DNA from: Taklimakanibacter deserti
Lineage (GTDB): Bacteria; Pseudomonadota; Alphaproteobacteria; Rhizobiales; Aestuariivirgaceae
Reading direction: 5' to 3'
Length of the DNA stretch: 64,000 nucleotides
Assembly (NCBI GenBank): GCA_003574785.1
Contig: QORU01000001.1
Coordinates: 1 to 64,000 of the forward strand
A program made the position numbers and the translations under genes. This document shows, in pieces, positions 8,329 through 18,876 of the stretch. The notes below the pieces were generated by a model, which was given only the letters and a program-made list of their open reading frames with translations, was not told the origin of the DNA and searched no databases. How positions within the stretch are numbered: the first letter of the stretch is position 1; the number at the start of each line of letters is the position of its first letter.

Positions 8329-9798
8329 ATGAGCGTCCTGCTTTCCCGCTTGCTCGCCGACGACGCAGCCCTGCCGCGGGGTGCCGAGGATGCCGCGATT
8401 TCGGGCCTTACCGCCGACAGCCGGCAGGTAAAGCCGGGCTTTCTGTTCGCGGCACTGCCCGGCACCAAGGTCGACGGCGCCGAGTTCATCCCGCAAGCGA
8501 TCAAGGCGGGTGCTGCCGCCGTCATCGCCGGCACGTCGGCGGCTTCTGTCCCGCAGGCGAGCCCGATCCTGATCAAGGCGGAAAACCCGCATCAGCTTTT
8601 CGCCCGCATCGCCTCGCGCTTCGCCGGCAGCCAGCCCGACATCGTCGTCGCCGTCACCGGCACCAACGGCAAGACCTCGGTCGCGGCCTTCGTGCGCCAG
8701 ATCTGGCAATCGATGGGGTTTCGCGCCGCGAGCATCGGCACCGTCGGCATCGTCGGGCCGGCGGGCGAGGAATATCTCGCCCATACGACACCCGATCCGG
8801 TGAAATTGCATCACACGCTGGCGGGCCTGGCACTCGATCACGTGACGCATCTCGCCATGGAAGCCTCGAGCCATGGCCTCGCGCAATTCCGCCTGGATGG
8901 CGTGCGCCTCGCGGCGGCGGGCTTCACCAACCTCACCCGCGACCATCTCGATTATCACGCGACATTCGAGGATTATTTCGCCGCCAAGATGCGGCTGTTC
9001 TCGGAATTGCTGCCGGAAGGGGCGACGGCGGTGATCAACGCCGATACCGATATCGCCAAGGACGTCGTGGCGCGCGCCAAGGCGCACGGCCTCACGATCT
9101 TCACCGTCGGCGAGAAGGGCTCCGGCATCAAGCTCGTCTCGAGCCAGCGCGACGGCTTCGGCCAGCGCCTGGTGCTGGCGACCGCAAGCGGCCAGCATGA
9201 GATCTATCTGCCCCTGGTCGGCGACTTCCAGGTATCCAACGCGCTCGTCGCCGCGGGCCTCGTCATCGCGACCGGCGGCGAGGAGGTGCTCGCCGTCCAT
9301 GCGCTCGAATCGCTGAAAGGCGCCAAGGGCCGCCTCGATCTGGTGGCGCATTCGGAGAAGGGCGCGCCGATCTTCGTCGACTACGCCCATACGCCCGATG
9401 CCCTGGAAAAAGCCGTGCTGGCGCTGAAACCCTATGTGAAGCGCAAACTCGCGGTCGTCTTCGGCGCCGGCGGCGACCGTGACAAGGGCAAGCGCCCGCA
9501 AATGGGTGCCATCGTCGCGAGGCTCGCCGACATTCCCTATGTGACCGACGACAATCCGCGCTCGGAGGATCCGGCCGTGATCCGTGCCGAAGTGATGGCG
9601 GCATGTCCTGGCGGCATCGACATCGGCGATCGCGCCCTCGCCATCCGCACCGCGGTCGATGCGCTGGAAGAGGGCGACATCCTTCTCGTCGCCGGCAAGG
9701 GCCATGAGCCGGGCCAGGCCATCGGCGGCAAGGTGCTGCCGTTCAGCGATCATGATGCGGTCAGAGCGGCGGTCGCCCAAGAGGACTATCATGGCTGA
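8329..9798 (+). CDS. murE: UDP-MurNAc-L-Ala-D-Glu:meso-diaminopimelate ligase
   Basis: MurE adds the third stem residue to the cytoplasmic peptidoglycan precursor, using ATP. The 489-residue protein has the Mur-ligase architecture: an N-terminal UDP-binding domain, an ATP P-loop VTGTNGKTS (about residue 112), TTPDPVKLHHTLAGL, an NLTRDHLDYH motif, and the C-terminal DNPRSEDP motif. The DNPR signature is known to mark specificity for meso-diaminopimelate rather than lysine, as expected for a Gram-negative bacterium. It overlaps murF by eight bases. Confidence 0.97.
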   Translation: MSVLLSRLLADDAALPRGAEDAAISGLTADSRQVKPGFLFAALPGTKVDGAEFIPQAIKAGAAAVIAGTSAASVPQASPILIKAENPHQLFARIASRFAGSQPDIVVAVTGTNGKTSVAAFVRQIWQSMGFRAASIGTVGIVGPAGEEYLAHTTPDPVKLHHTLAGLALDHVTHLAMEASSHGLAQFRLDGVRLAAAGFTNLTRDHLDYHATFEDYFAAKMRLFSELLPEGATAVINADTDIAKDVVARAKAHGLTIFTVGEKGSGIKLVSSQRDGFGQRLVLATASGQHEIYLPLVGDFQVSNALVAAGLVIATGGEEVLAVHALESLKGAKGRLDLVAHSEKGAPIFVDYAHTPDALEKAVLALKPYVKRKLAVVFGAGGDRDKGKRPQMGAIVARLADIPYVTDDNPRSEDPAVIRAEVMAACPGGIDIGDRALAIRTAVDALEEGDILLVAGKGHEPGQAIGGKVLPFSDHDAVRAAVAQEDYHG

Positions 9799-11212
9799 GC
9801 TGTGGACGATCGATGAGCTCATTGCCATCACGGGCGGGGAATTGCGCGGCGCCGTCTCGGTGCCGCTGACCGGGGTTTCGATCGACAGCCGCAGCGTCGC
9901 CAAGGGCGACATCTTCGCCGCCATCAAGGGCGACCGCGTCGACGGCCACGACTATGCGCATGTGGCGCTCAAAGCCGGCGCCGGTCTTGCCATCGTATCG
10001 CGGCCGACGGACGAGATGGCCGCAGCGGGCCCCTTGCTCCTGGTCGATGACGTGCTCAAGGCCTTGGAGAAGATCGGGCTTGCGGCGCGCGCGCGGTCGA
10101 AAGCGCAGATCATCGCGGTGACCGGCAGCGTCGGCAAGACCAGCACCAAGGAGATGCTCCGCCTCGGGCTCTCCGCCTCGGGCTATACCCATGCCTCGAT
10201 CGCTTCCTTCAACAATCATTGGGGCGTGCCGCTGACGCTGGCGCGCATGCCCAAGGACACGGCCTATGGCGTGTTCGAGATCGGCATGAATCACGCGGGC
10301 GAGATCACGCCGCTGGTCAAGATGGTGCGCCCGCATATCGCCGTGATCACCACCGTGGTGGGGGTGCATCTCGGCTATTTCTCCTCCGTCGACGAGATCG
10401 CCGATGCCAAGGCCGAGATCTTCTTGGGCGTCGAGCCCCAAGGCCACGCGGTCCTCAATCGCGACAATGAATATTATGACCGGCTCGTTGCCGCCGCGCG
10501 CAAGGCCGGCATCCGGGATGTCGTGGGCTTCGGCAAACATCCCGATGCCCAGGTGAAGCTCGAGAGAATGGCTCTCCATGCCGATTGCTCCTGCATCACG
10601 GCCTCGATCCTGGGGGAAGAGGTGATCTACAAGCTCGGCATTCCGGGCGAGCACATGGTGCTCAACAGCCTCGCCGCACTCGCCGCCGTCAAGCTTGCCG
10701 GCGCCGATCTGGCGCGCGCCAGCCTGGCGCTGGCCGCTGCGCAACCGCCGAAGGGCCGTGGCGTGCAGTCGCTGCTCAAGGCGCCGGGCGGACGGCTCCT
10801 GCTCATCGATGAAAGCTACAATGCCAACCCGGTCTCGGTGCGCGCGGCGCTGGCGCTGCTCAAGCGGGCGGAACCCGGGAAAAACGGCCGCCGCATAGCG
10901 GTCCTGGGCGACATGCTGGAGCTCGGCGACGAGGGCGCCGCGCTCCATGCCGGCCTCGCCGGCGCAGTAGACGAGGCCAAGGTCGATGTCCTATATGCCT
11001 CGGGGCCTCTGATGGCCCATCTCTGGGACAAGATTCCGCCGCAACGGCGGGGTGCCTATGCCGAAAAATCGGATGGTCTTGCGGCCCCGCTCTTGGGCGG
11101 GCTGAAAGCCGGCGATGTGGTGATGGTCAAAGGGTCGCTCGGCAGCCGCATGGGGCCGCTGGTCGATGCCATAAGGGGACAGTTCCATCCAGCCGACAAG
11201 GACGGCCGCTAA
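9791..11212 (+). CDS. murF: UDP-MurNAc-tripeptide:D-Ala-D-Ala ligase
   Basis: MurF attaches the D-Ala-D-Ala dipeptide to complete the UDP-MurNAc-pentapeptide. The 473-residue product, starting [16 protein letters not shown], has the P-loop [13 protein letters not shown] (about residue 114), [15 protein letters not shown], and an [16 protein letters not shown] motif typical of the family. I chose the ATG at 9791, eight bases inside the end of murE; the upstream extension of the frame lies in murE and is a shadow. Its TAA shares a base with the mraY ATG. Confidence 0.97.
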   Translation: MAELWTIDELIAITGGELRGAVSVPLTGVSIDSRSVAKGDIFAAIKGDRVDGHDYAHVALKAGAGLAIVSRPTDEMAAAGPLLLVDDVLKALEKIGLAARARSKAQIIAVTGSVGKTSTKEMLRLGLSASGYTHASIASFNNHWGVPLTLARMPKDTAYGVFEIGMNHAGEITPLVKMVRPHIAVITTVVGVHLGYFSSVDEIADAKAEIFLGVEPQGHAVLNRDNEYYDRLVAAARKAGIRDVVGFGKHPDAQVKLERMALHADCSCITASILGEEVIYKLGIPGEHMVLNSLAALAAVKLAGADLARASLALAAAQPPKGRGVQSLLKAPGGRLLLIDESYNANPVSVRAALALLKRAEPGKNGRRIAVLGDMLELGDEGAALHAGLAGAVDEAKVDVLYASGPLMAHLWDKIPPQRRGAYAEKSDGLAAPLLGGLKAGDVVMVKGSLGSRMGPLVDAIRGQFHPADKDGR

Positions 11213-12300
11213 TGCTCTATCACTTGCTTGTCGGCCTGACCGACGAAGTCTCTGTCCTCAACGTGTTCCGCTACCAGACGACGCGGACGGGCTCGGCCAT
11301 CCTCACCGCTCTGCTGTTCATCTGGTGGTTCGGGCCGACGATCATCTCGCTCCTCAAGGTGAAGCAGGGCAGGGGCCAGCCCATCCGCAGCGACGGGCCG
11401 CAGCGCCATATCGTCGAGAAGCAGGGCACGCCGACCATGGGCGGGCTCATGATCCTCTCCGGCATTCTCGTCTCGACGCTCCTGTGGGCGGACCTCACCA
11501 ACTACTATGTGTGGGCGGTCCTGTTCGTGACGCTCGGCTTCGGCGCCATCGGCTTCTATGACGATTTCCTCAAGGTGACGAAGTCGACGACGGACGGGTT
11601 CTCCGGCAAGATCCGTCTGCTGATGGAAGTCCTGATCGCCGCGGTCGCGGTCGGCATCTTCATGGGCATCGGCGACAAGACGATCTCGAGCGCGCTGGCG
11701 GTGCCGTTCTTCAAGGACGTGCTCATCCAGTTCGGCTTCTTCTTCCTGGCGGTCGGCGTGTTCGTCGTCGTCGGCGCCGGCAATGCCGTCAACATGACTG
11801 ACGGCCTCGACGGATTGGCCATCGTGCCGGTGATGATCGCCGCCGGCAGCTATGGCCTCATCGCCTATCTCGTCGGCAATGCCGTCTTCGCCGAATATCT
11901 GCAACTCCACAATGTGAAGGGCACCGGCGAGCTCGCGGTCCTGTGCGGCGCCATTCTGGGCGCCGGGCTCGGCTTCCTGTGGTTCAACGCGCCGCCGGCG
12001 ATGATCTTCATGGGCGACACCGGCTCGCTCTCGCTCGGCGGCGCGCTCGGCGCCATCGCGGTCGCGGTCAAGCACGAGATCGTGCTCGGCATCATCGGCG
12101 GACTGTTCGTGCTCGAGACAGCCTCGGTCATCGTCCAGGTCGCCTCCTTCAAGCTCACCGGCAAGCGCGTCTTCGCCATGGCGCCCCTGCATCATCACTT
12201 CGAGCAGAAGGGCTGGAAGGAGCCGACCATCGTCATCCGCTTCTGGATCATCGCCTTCGTCCTGGCGCTGATCGGTTTATCGACCCTCAAGCTCAGGTAG
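11212..12300 (+). CDS. mraY: phospho-MurNAc-pentapeptide translocase MraY
   Basis: MraY is an inner-membrane enzyme that transfers phospho-MurNAc-pentapeptide to undecaprenyl phosphate, making lipid I. The 362-residue protein has about ten transmembrane helices and the conserved cytoplasmic motifs: GTPTMGG (substrate loop), [10 protein letters not shown] (catalytic Asp pair), [25 protein letters not shown] and PLHHHFE near the C-terminus. Length is standard. It sits between murF (one-base overlap) and murD (six-base gap). Confidence 0.98.
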   Translation: MLYHLLVGLTDEVSVLNVFRYQTTRTGSAILTALLFIWWFGPTIISLLKVKQGRGQPIRSDGPQRHIVEKQGTPTMGGLMILSGILVSTLLWADLTNYYVWAVLFVTLGFGAIGFYDDFLKVTKSTTDGFSGKIRLLMEVLIAAVAVGIFMGIGDKTISSALAVPFFKDVLIQFGFFFLAVGVFVVVGAGNAVNMTDGLDGLAIVPVMIAAGSYGLIAYLVGNAVFAEYLQLHNVKGTGELAVLCGAILGAGLGFLWFNAPPAMIFMGDTGSLSLGGALGAIAVAVKHEIVLGIIGGLFVLETASVIVQVASFKLTGKRVFAMAPLHHHFEQKGWKEPTIVIRFWIIAFVLALIGLSTLKLR

Positions 12301-12306
12301 GCGTGG

Positions 12307-13728
12307 ATGTTTCCCGCCCGCACATTCGCGAACAAGAAAGTCGGGGTGTTCGGGCTCGCCCGTTCCGGCACCGCTTGCGCGGAAGCTTTGCGGCTCGGGG
12401 GCGCCCAGGTCTTCGCCTGGGACGATGACGCGCAATCGGTCGAGAAGGCGAAGCAAGAAGGCTTAGCCATCGGCGATCTCCGCGCCATGGATTTCGCGAA
12501 ACTCGATTCGCTCGTCCTCAGTCCCGGCGTGCCGCTCACCCATCCCAAGCCGCACTGGACGGTCGAGAAGGCGAAAGCCGCCGGTGTCGAGATCATCGGC
12601 GACACGGAAATCTTCCAGCGCGAGATCAAGGATTCGGGCGCGAAGCTCGTGGCGATCACCGGGACCAATGGCAAGTCGACGACGACGGCGCTCGCCGGTC
12701 ACCTCTTCGCTTCCGCCGGACGCGATGTCGATGTCGGCGGCAATATCGGCACGGCGGTGTTCCTGCTGCGCCAGCCGGTTAAGGACCGCGTCTATGTGCT
12801 GGAACTGTCGTCCTTCCAGATCGATCTCACGCCGAGCCTCAAGCCCGATGCCGGCATCCTCATCAATATCACGCCCGATCATCTCGATCGGCATGGAACG
12901 ATCGAGAATTATGTCGCGGTCAAAGCGCGCCTGTTCGCCAGGCAGACGGCGGGCGATACCGCGATCATCGGCGTCGATGAGAGCTGGGGCGAGGATATCG
13001 TCCGCAAGCTCGACACCGGCGCCACGGTGCTGCCGGTCTCGGTGGAGCGCGCGCTCGACAACGGCCTGTCGGCGCCCGAGGGCATCCTCGAGGAGCGCCG
13101 GGACGGCAAGGAGTTGGCCTCCCTCGACTTGCGCCAATTGCCGGCGCTCAAGGGCCGGCATAATTGGCAGAATGCCGCGATGGCCTATGCGGCGGGTCGC
13201 GCCCTGGGCCTGAGCCTTGCCGATATCAGGCAAGGGCTCATGAGCTTTGCCGGGCTCGCGCATCGCATGCAGGAGATCGGTCGGCTCGACGGCGTCGCCT
13301 TCGTCAACGACTCGAAGGCGACCAATGCCGATGCGGCGGCCAAGGCGCTCTCCTCTTTCGACGAGATCTATTGGATCGCGGGCGGCATCGCCAAGGCCGG
13401 CGGCATTACGCCGCTCAGTTCCTTTTTTCCCAAGATCAGGCGCGCCTATCTCATCGGCCAGGCGGCGGACGAGTTCGCCCAGACGATCGGGGGCAAGGCG
13501 CCCTTCATCAAGACGGGCACGCTCGACAAGGCGGTCGAGGCCGCGGCACAGGATGCCATCAAGGACGGCCGTTCGGGCGCCGTCGTGCTCCTGTCGCCTG
13601 CTTGTGCGTCTTTCGACCACTATCGGAATTTCGAAGTTAGGGGGGATGCCTTCGTCAAAGCGGTGGCCGCTTTGCCGGGCATCCGGATGACTGAGAGGGG
13701 GAATGGACATGCTGATAAGCCGCAGTGA
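12307..13728 (+). CDS. murD: UDP-MurNAc-L-Ala:D-Glu ligase
   Basis: MurD adds D-glutamate as the second stem residue in the cytoplasm. The 473-residue protein shows an N-terminal Rossmann-like domain (VGVFGLARSGTACAEAL), the P-loop ITGTNGKSTTTAL (about residue 117), ITPDHLDRH, and C-terminal GLAHRMQEIG, FVNDSKATN and LLSPACASFD motifs characteristic of MurD. It begins six bases after mraY, and its final 26 bases overlap the start of ftsW. Confidence 0.97.
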   Translation: MFPARTFANKKVGVFGLARSGTACAEALRLGGAQVFAWDDDAQSVEKAKQEGLAIGDLRAMDFAKLDSLVLSPGVPLTHPKPHWTVEKAKAAGVEIIGDTEIFQREIKDSGAKLVAITGTNGKSTTTALAGHLFASAGRDVDVGGNIGTAVFLLRQPVKDRVYVLELSSFQIDLTPSLKPDAGILINITPDHLDRHGTIENYVAVKARLFARQTAGDTAIIGVDESWGEDIVRKLDTGATVLPVSVERALDNGLSAPEGILEERRDGKELASLDLRQLPALKGRHNWQNAAMAYAAGRALGLSLADIRQGLMSFAGLAHRMQEIGRLDGVAFVNDSKATNADAAAKALSSFDEIYWIAGGIAKAGGITPLSSFFPKIRRAYLIGQAADEFAQTIGGKAPFIKTGTLDKAVEAAAQDAIKDGRSGAVVLLSPACASFDHYRNFEVRGDAFVKAVAALPGIRMTERGNGHADKPQ

Positions 13729-14854
13729 CCGGGGACTCTTCGCCTCCTGGTGGTTCACCGTCGACAGGCTCCTTTTGAGCGCCGTCCTGCTGCTGATGGC
13801 GGCAGGCGTGCTGATCAGCATGGCGGCGAGCCCGCCGGTCGCCGAAAGGCTCGGCCTCGACTCCTTCCACTTCTTCAAGAACCAGCTGTTCTATCTGGGC
13901 TTCGCCGTCATCATCCTCATCGCCACCAGCCTGCTCGAGCCCTTGCAGGCGCGGCGGATCGCCTTCGTCGCCTTTTTCGGCTCGCTGGCGATGATGGTGG
14001 TCGCCCTGTTCTATGGCCCTGAGATCAAGGGCGCGCATCGCTGGATCGATATCGGGCCGATCGGCCTGCAGCCGTCGGAATTCGCCAAGCCCGCCTTCAT
14101 CGTGATGGCGGCCTGGTTCATGGCCGAGAATGCGCGCAAGCCGGAAATGCCGGGCCTCCTCATCACCCTGCTGCTGGCCGGCGCCTTCGTCGGCCTTTTG
14201 GTGCTGCAGCCGGATTTCGGCCAGTCGGCGCTGGTCGTCATCACCTTCATCGCGCTCCTGCTCATCTACGGCATTCCGTGGATCCTGGTCTTCGGCGTCA
14301 GCGCGCTCGCCGCCGCAGGCGTGTTCCTTGCTTACAATATGATCCCGCATGTCGCCTCGCGCATCGACCGCTTCCTCAATCCGGAGAAGGGCGATACGTT
14401 CCAGGTCGATACCGCGACCCAGGCCTTCCAGAATGGCGGGCTGTTCGGCGCCGGTCCCGGCGGCGGCGAAGCCAAGCAGATCCTGCCCGACTCGCATACC
14501 GATTTCACCTTTGCCGTGGTGGGCGAGGAATTCGGCTTCATCGCCTGCATGGGATTGATCCTGCTCTTCGCCTTCATCGTCATCCGCATATTGGGCCGCG
14601 CCAAGACGGAGCCCGATCCTTTCCCCGCTTTGGCGATGAGCGGCCTTGCCGTGATCTTCGGCTTGCAGGCCGTCATCAACATGGGCGTCAATGTCTCGCT
14701 GCTGCCGGCCAAGGGCATGACCTTGCCGTTCATTTCCTATGGCGGCTCGTCGCTGATGAGCATGGCCTTCGCCATGGGCCTCGTGCTCGCCTTCGCGCGC
14801 TCGCGTACGCTCGCCAGCCAAGCCGATCCCGCCTGGCGGGCGGCGGCGGCTTGA
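13703..14854 (+). CDS. ftsW: septal peptidoglycan polymerase FtsW (SEDS family)
   Basis: FtsW polymerises lipid II into glycan strands at the septum together with FtsI. The 383-residue protein has about ten hydrophobic helices and the SEDS signatures: GAHRWIDIGPIGLQPSEFAK, VLQPDFGQSALV (with the essential Asp) and KGMTLPFISYGGSSL near the C-terminus. The chosen ATG at 13703 overlaps murD by 26 bases; an ATG at 13709 is an alternative. It ends nine bases before murG, and GAGAGG-type ribosome-binding bases lie between. Confidence 0.96.
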   Translation: MDMLISRSDRGLFASWWFTVDRLLLSAVLLLMAAGVLISMAASPPVAERLGLDSFHFFKNQLFYLGFAVIILIATSLLEPLQARRIAFVAFFGSLAMMVVALFYGPEIKGAHRWIDIGPIGLQPSEFAKPAFIVMAAWFMAENARKPEMPGLLITLLLAGAFVGLLVLQPDFGQSALVVITFIALLLIYGIPWILVFGVSALAAAGVFLAYNMIPHVASRIDRFLNPEKGDTFQVDTATQAFQNGGLFGAGPGGGEAKQILPDSHTDFTFAVVGEEFGFIACMGLILLFAFIVIRILGRAKTEPDPFPALAMSGLAVIFGLQAVINMGVNVSLLPAKGMTLPFISYGGSSLMSMAFAMGLVLAFARSRTLASQADPAWRAAAA

Positions 14855-14863
14855 GAGGAGCGC

Positions 14864-16003
14864 ATGGCGCTTCACGCCCAGGAACCGAACCGGCTCGTCG
14901 TCCTTGCGGCCGGCGGGACGGGCGGACATCTGTTCCCGGCCCAGGCGCTGGCCGAGGCGCTGGTCCGGCGCGGCTATGTCATCCATCTGATGACGGATGA
15001 ACGGGTGCGCGACTATGGCCGCTCCTTCCCGGCGCTCGAGACGCATCTGGTGCCGGCGGCGACCATTTCGCCGTCAAAACCCTTCCTCTTGCCGGCGCAG
15101 CTCATGCGTCTCTACAAAGGCTACCGGGCCGCGCGCGACGTCCTCGCGAAACTGAATCCTGCCGCCCTTGCCGGCTTCGGCGGCTATCCGTCCTTTCCGC
15201 CGGTCATCGCCGCCTCGCGCCTCGGCATACCGTGCTGCATCCACGACCAGAACGCCGTGATGGGACGCGCCAATCGCGTGCTGTCGCGCTATGCCGATGC
15301 GGTCGCTTCCTCCTTCCCGTCGCTGGAACGGCTGCCGGAAGCCTCGAAGAACAAGCTGCGCTATACCGGCAATCCGGTGCGCGGCATCGTGCTCGAGAAG
15401 GAGGCGGCACCCTATGAGCCGGCGGCGGCCGATGCGCCGTTCAATCTCCTCGTCTTCGGCGGCAGCCAGGGTGCCCGGTTTTTTGCGGAGTTCCTGCCGG
15501 AAGCGATCAAGCTCCTGCCCAGAGCGGTGCTGCGCAACCTCAAGATTGTCCAGCAATGCCGGCCGGAGGACATCGAGCGCGTCAAGGCCGCCTATGGCGC
15601 GCTCGACATCGCCTTCGAGCTCGCCTCCTTCTTCGCCGACATGCCGCAGCGCTTCGCCGATGCACAGCTCATCATCTGCCGCTCGGGCGCTTCCACCATC
15701 GCCGAGCTCGGCGTCATCGGGCGCCCGGCCGTCATGGTGCCGCTGCCGCATGCGCTCGACAATGACCAGCTGCACAATGCCGAATTCTTCGCCGGCAGGG
15801 GCGGGGGGTGGGTCATGCCGCAGGCCGATCTCAACCCGCAAGAATTCGCTGCATTCCTGACCCGTCTCAGGTATCAAGACGATGAACTTGCCGGAGCGGC
15901 GCGTGCGGCTCTGGCGCAAGGCATGCCGGACGCCGCCGAGCGCCTCGCCGACCTGGTCGAGGACCTGGCGCACGGGGCCAATACGGAGACGACAAGCAAA
16001 TGA
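14864..16003 (+). CDS. murG: UDP-GlcNAc:lipid I N-acetylglucosaminyltransferase
   Basis: MurG is a membrane-associated GT-B glycosyltransferase that turns lipid I into lipid II on the inner leaflet. The 379-residue protein has the N-terminal [17 protein letters not shown] loop, the [14 protein letters not shown] block, an [13 protein letters not shown] motif, the [14 protein letters not shown] loop and the C-terminal donor-binding [13 protein letters not shown] and [14 protein letters not shown] motifs. Its stop overlaps the murC ATG by four bases (ATGA). Confidence 0.97.
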   Translation: MALHAQEPNRLVVLAAGGTGGHLFPAQALAEALVRRGYVIHLMTDERVRDYGRSFPALETHLVPAATISPSKPFLLPAQLMRLYKGYRAARDVLAKLNPAALAGFGGYPSFPPVIAASRLGIPCCIHDQNAVMGRANRVLSRYADAVASSFPSLERLPEASKNKLRYTGNPVRGIVLEKEAAPYEPAAADAPFNLLVFGGSQGARFFAEFLPEAIKLLPRAVLRNLKIVQQCRPEDIERVKAAYGALDIAFELASFFADMPQRFADAQLIICRSGASTIAELGVIGRPAVMVPLPHALDNDQLHNAEFFAGRGGGWVMPQADLNPQEFAAFLTRLRYQDDELAGAARAALAQGMPDAAERLADLVEDLAHGANTETTSK

Positions 16004-17421
16004 AACTCCCGCGCGAAGTCGGACCGATCCATTTCATCGGGATTGGCGGCATCGGGATGAGCGGCATCGCCGAAGTGATGGCGACACTCGGCTACAAGGT
16101 GCAGGGCTCGGATCTCGCCGACAATTACAATACCCAGAGGCTGCGCAAGAGCGGCATCGCCGTATCGATCGGCCACGACGCCCGCAATCTCGGCGATGCG
16201 CAAGTAGTGGTGGTGTCCTCGGCGGTGAAGCCCGACAATCCGGAGCTCGCCCAAGCGCGCGGCCGCTTCCTGCCGATCGTCAGGCGCGCCGAGATGCTGG
16301 CCGAGCTCATGCGCTTCAAATCCTGCGTCGCGGTCGGCGGCACGCATGGCAAGACGACGACGACGTCGCTGGTCGCGGCCTTGCTCGATTCCGGCGGCTT
16401 TGATCCGACCGTCATCAATGGCGGCATCATCAATGCCTATGGCACCAATGCGAGGCTCGGCAAGGGCGACTGGATGGTGGTCGAGTCGGACGAGTCCGAC
16501 GGCACCTTCGTGAAGCTGCCGGCCGATGTGGTGATCGTCACCAATATCGATCCCGAGCATCTCGACCATTACGGCTCTTTCGACAAGGCCAAGGACGCGT
16601 TCCTCGCTTTCGTCGAGAACATTCCCTTCTACGGCTTCGCGGTGATGTGCATCGACCATCCCGAGGTCCAGGCCTTGATCGGTCGGGTACGCGACCGGCG
16701 CATCATCACTTATGGGAGGAGCCCGCAGGCTGATCTCCGCCTCATCGATCCTTCTTACAGCGACGGCGAGATGCGCTTCACCGTGCGGGTGACCGACCGG
16801 CACCGGGGCACGGTCCATGACGTCGACGGCCTCACTTTGCAGATGCCGGGCGATCACAATGCCCTCAATGCGACGGCGGCTTTCGCCGTGGCGCGCGAGC
16901 TCGGCATCACGGAAGAGAAGATCCGGGCGGGCTTCAAGAGCTTCACCGGGGTCAAGCGCCGCTTCACCCGCACCGGCGAGCACAATGGCGTTACCGTGTT
17001 CGACGATTACGGGCATCATCCGGTGGAGATTGCCGCGGTGCTGCGCGCGGCGCGCGGAGTTACCAAGGGGCGAGTTATCGCCGTGATGCAGCCGCACCGC
17101 TATACGCGGCTCTCGTCGCTGTTCTCGGAATTCTGCTCCTGCTTCAACAGCGCGGATGCGGTCATCATCGCGCCCGTCTATGCGGCGGGCGAAAGCCCGA
17201 TCGAAGGGGCCACCCACGATGCGCTGGTCGAAGGTCTGCGCGACCGCGGCCACCGCGGCGCGCAGAAGATCGATGCGCCCGAGCAATTGCCTGCCATGGT
17301 GAAAGAGCTGGTGAAGCCCGGCGACATCGTCGTGTGCCTGGGGGCCGGCACCATCACCCAATGGGCCTATGCCTTGCCGCAACAACTCGCGGCCCTCGAC
17401 ATCCAGGGAAATCGCATATGA
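16000..17421 (+). CDS. murC: UDP-MurNAc:L-alanine ligase
   Basis: MurC starts stem-peptide synthesis by adding L-Ala to UDP-MurNAc. The 473-residue protein has an N-terminal [16 protein letters not shown]ossmann motif, the P-loop [12 protein letters not shown] (about residue 109), [18 protein letters not shown] and the C-terminal [14 protein letters not shown] and MQPHRYTR blocks. Its last codons (Arg-Ile-stop, CGCATATGA) lie within the terminal inverted repeat of a mobile-looking hairpin element. The native C-terminus may therefore have been replaced by a few codons from that element. Confidence 0.97.
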   Translation: MKLPREVGPIHFIGIGGIGMSGIAEVMATLGYKVQGSDLADNYNTQRLRKSGIAVSIGHDARNLGDAQVVVVSSAVKPDNPELAQARGRFLPIVRRAEMLAELMRFKSCVAVGGTHGKTTTTSLVAALLDSGGFDPTVINGGIINAYGTNARLGKGDWMVVESDESDGTFVKLPADVVIVTNIDPEHLDHYGSFDKAKDAFLAFVENIPFYGFAVMCIDHPEVQALIGRVRDRRIITYGRSPQADLRLIDPSYSDGEMRFTVRVTDRHRGTVHDVDGLTLQMPGDHNALNATAAFAVARELGITEEKIRAGFKSFTGVKRRFTRTGEHNGVTVFDDYGHHPVEIAAVLRAARGVTKGRVIAVMQPHRYTRLSSLFSEFCSCFNSADAVIIAPVYAAGESPIEGATHDALVEGLRDRGHRGAQKIDAPEQLPAMVKELVKPGDIVVCLGAGTITQWAYALPQQLAALDIQGNRI

Positions 17422-17652
17422 GAATTCTTGAAGTGAGCGAGCCCCATCCGATGTTCCCCCTCTCCCGTTGCGAAGCAATGGGAGAGGGTGGCCGAAGGCC
17501 GGGTGAGGGCTCTTTGTCTCAACAGGAATCCTTGTTGAGGTTGGGCCACACGGCTCGAAAGAGCCCTCATCCGCGCTTCGCGCACCTTCTCCCATTGCTT
17601 CGCAACGGGAGAAGGGGAATGAGGGGGAGGCCTTTCGACTTGCACATGCGAC
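17411..17652. repeat. hairpin element, copy 1 (MITE-like), between murC and murB
   Basis: The element is about 242 bp. The left end ATCGCATATGA and right end GCACATGCGAC form imperfect terminal inverted repeats. Inside, arms of about 40 bp (CCGTTGCGAAGCAATGGGAG..., GGTGAGGGCTCTTT) meet their complements (AAAGAGCCCTCATCC, CTCCCATTGCTTCGCAACGG), so the whole element can fold into one long hairpin. A second copy lies between murB and ddl. It has no plausible gene. Its left end supplies the murC stop codon. Confidence 0.85.
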
Positions 17653-17680
17653 TGCGCTGCCTAGACGCCGGAGGTGCGTG

Positions 17681-18610
17681 ATGCGGGTCACTCTCGATGG
17701 CGAGAAGCTGCTCAAGCGATTGCCGAAGGCGAAGGGGAGGCTCGAAGCCAATTTCGCGCTCGCCGACCTGACCTGGTTCCGGGTCGGCGGCCCGGCCGAA
17801 GTTCTGTTCACGCCGGCGGACGAGGCCGATCTCGCGCACGTCCTGAAGGCGACGCCGGATGACGTCCCGGTCTATGTGATCGGGGTCGGATCGAACCTCC
17901 TGGTGCGCGATGGCGGCGTGCCGGGCGTGGTGATCAGGCTCGGCAAAGGCTTTGGCGAGGTGAAGCAGGAGCCGGGACACCGGATCAGAACCGGAACATC
18001 GGTGCCTGACGTTAGGGTCGCCCGTTTCGCTCTCGATCATAGTATCGGAGGATTAACCTTTCTGAGAGGTATACCCGGCACGATTGGCGGCGCGCTTCGG
18101 ATGAACGGTGGAGCCTATGGTCGCGAGACCAAGGACGTTCTCGTGGAAGCGCGGGCCGTTGATCGGAGGGGAGCGCTGCACGTGCTGTCGAACGCCGACA
18201 TGCAGTATACGTACCGCCATTGCGGTGCGCCGGAAGATTTCATCTTCACCGAAGCCCTGTTTCAGGGCGAGGCCGGGGATCGGGATCAGATCGCGCGCGC
18301 CATGGACGAGGTGACGGAGCGCCGGGAGGCGACGCAGCCGATCAAGAGCCGCACCGGCGGATCGACCTTCAAGAATCCGCCCGGCCATAAATCCTGGCAG
18401 CTCATCGACCAGGCGGGCTTGCGCGGATACTCCATCGGCCCCGCCAAGGTTTCCGAGCTGCACTGCAACTTCCTCATCAATGAAGGCGGCGCCACGGCGG
18501 CCCAGATCGAGGAGCTCGGCGAAACCATAAGGCATCGGGTCAAGGACACGTCCGGCATCGAGCTCGACTGGGAGATCAAGCGCATCGGCATTCCGGCGGG
18601 GGCAGGGTAA
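17681..18610 (+). CDS. murB: UDP-N-acetylenolpyruvoylglucosamine reductase
   Basis: MurB reduces UDP-GlcNAc-enolpyruvate to UDP-MurNAc using FAD and NADPH. The 309-residue protein has the FAD-binding [17 protein letters not shown] and [14 protein letters not shown] motifs, [18 protein letters not shown], and the C-terminal [20 protein letters not shown] block with the proton-donor Ser. GGAGG at 17670-17674 is well spaced for the ATG at 17681; the GTG at 17678 is too close. The gene is flanked on both sides by copies of the same hairpin element, and its TAA stop shares one base with the second copy. Confidence 0.96.
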   Translation: MRVTLDGEKLLKRLPKAKGRLEANFALADLTWFRVGGPAEVLFTPADEADLAHVLKATPDDVPVYVIGVGSNLLVRDGGVPGVVIRLGKGFGEVKQEPGHRIRTGTSVPDVRVARFALDHSIGGLTFLRGIPGTIGGALRMNGGAYGRETKDVLVEARAVDRRGALHVLSNADMQYTYRHCGAPEDFIFTEALFQGEAGDRDQIARAMDEVTERREATQPIKSRTGGSTFKNPPGHKSWQLIDQAGLRGYSIGPAKVSELHCNFLINEGGATAAQIEELGETIRHRVKDTSGIELDWEIKRIGIPAGAG

Positions 18611-18852
18611 TCGCATATGAAAATTCCTGGACCAGGCAAGCCATTGCTAATTTTCCCCCTCGCCCGTTGCGAAGCAATGGGAGAGGGTGGCCGAAGGCCG
18701 GGTGAGGGCTCTTTGTTTCAACAAGGAATCCTCGTTGAGGTCGGATCACACTGCACGAAAGAGCCCTCATCCGCGCTTCGCGCACCTTCTCCCATTGCTT
18801 CGCAACGGGAGAAGGGGAGGAACGGCGAGGCCTCTCAGTTTCCATATGCAAT
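18610..18852. repeat. hairpin element, copy 2 (MITE-like), between murB and ddl
   Basis: This second copy has left end ATCGCATATGA and right end CCATATGCAAT, which are clearly complementary over about 11 bases. The internal arms match copy 1 almost base for base, while the central loop and the segments next to the ends differ more. The total is about 243 bp in the same orientation as copy 1. It separates murB from ddl, which are usually tightly spaced. Confidence 0.85.
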
Positions 18853-18876
18853 TGCCCCTCCGGCGGAGGGAGCCTG

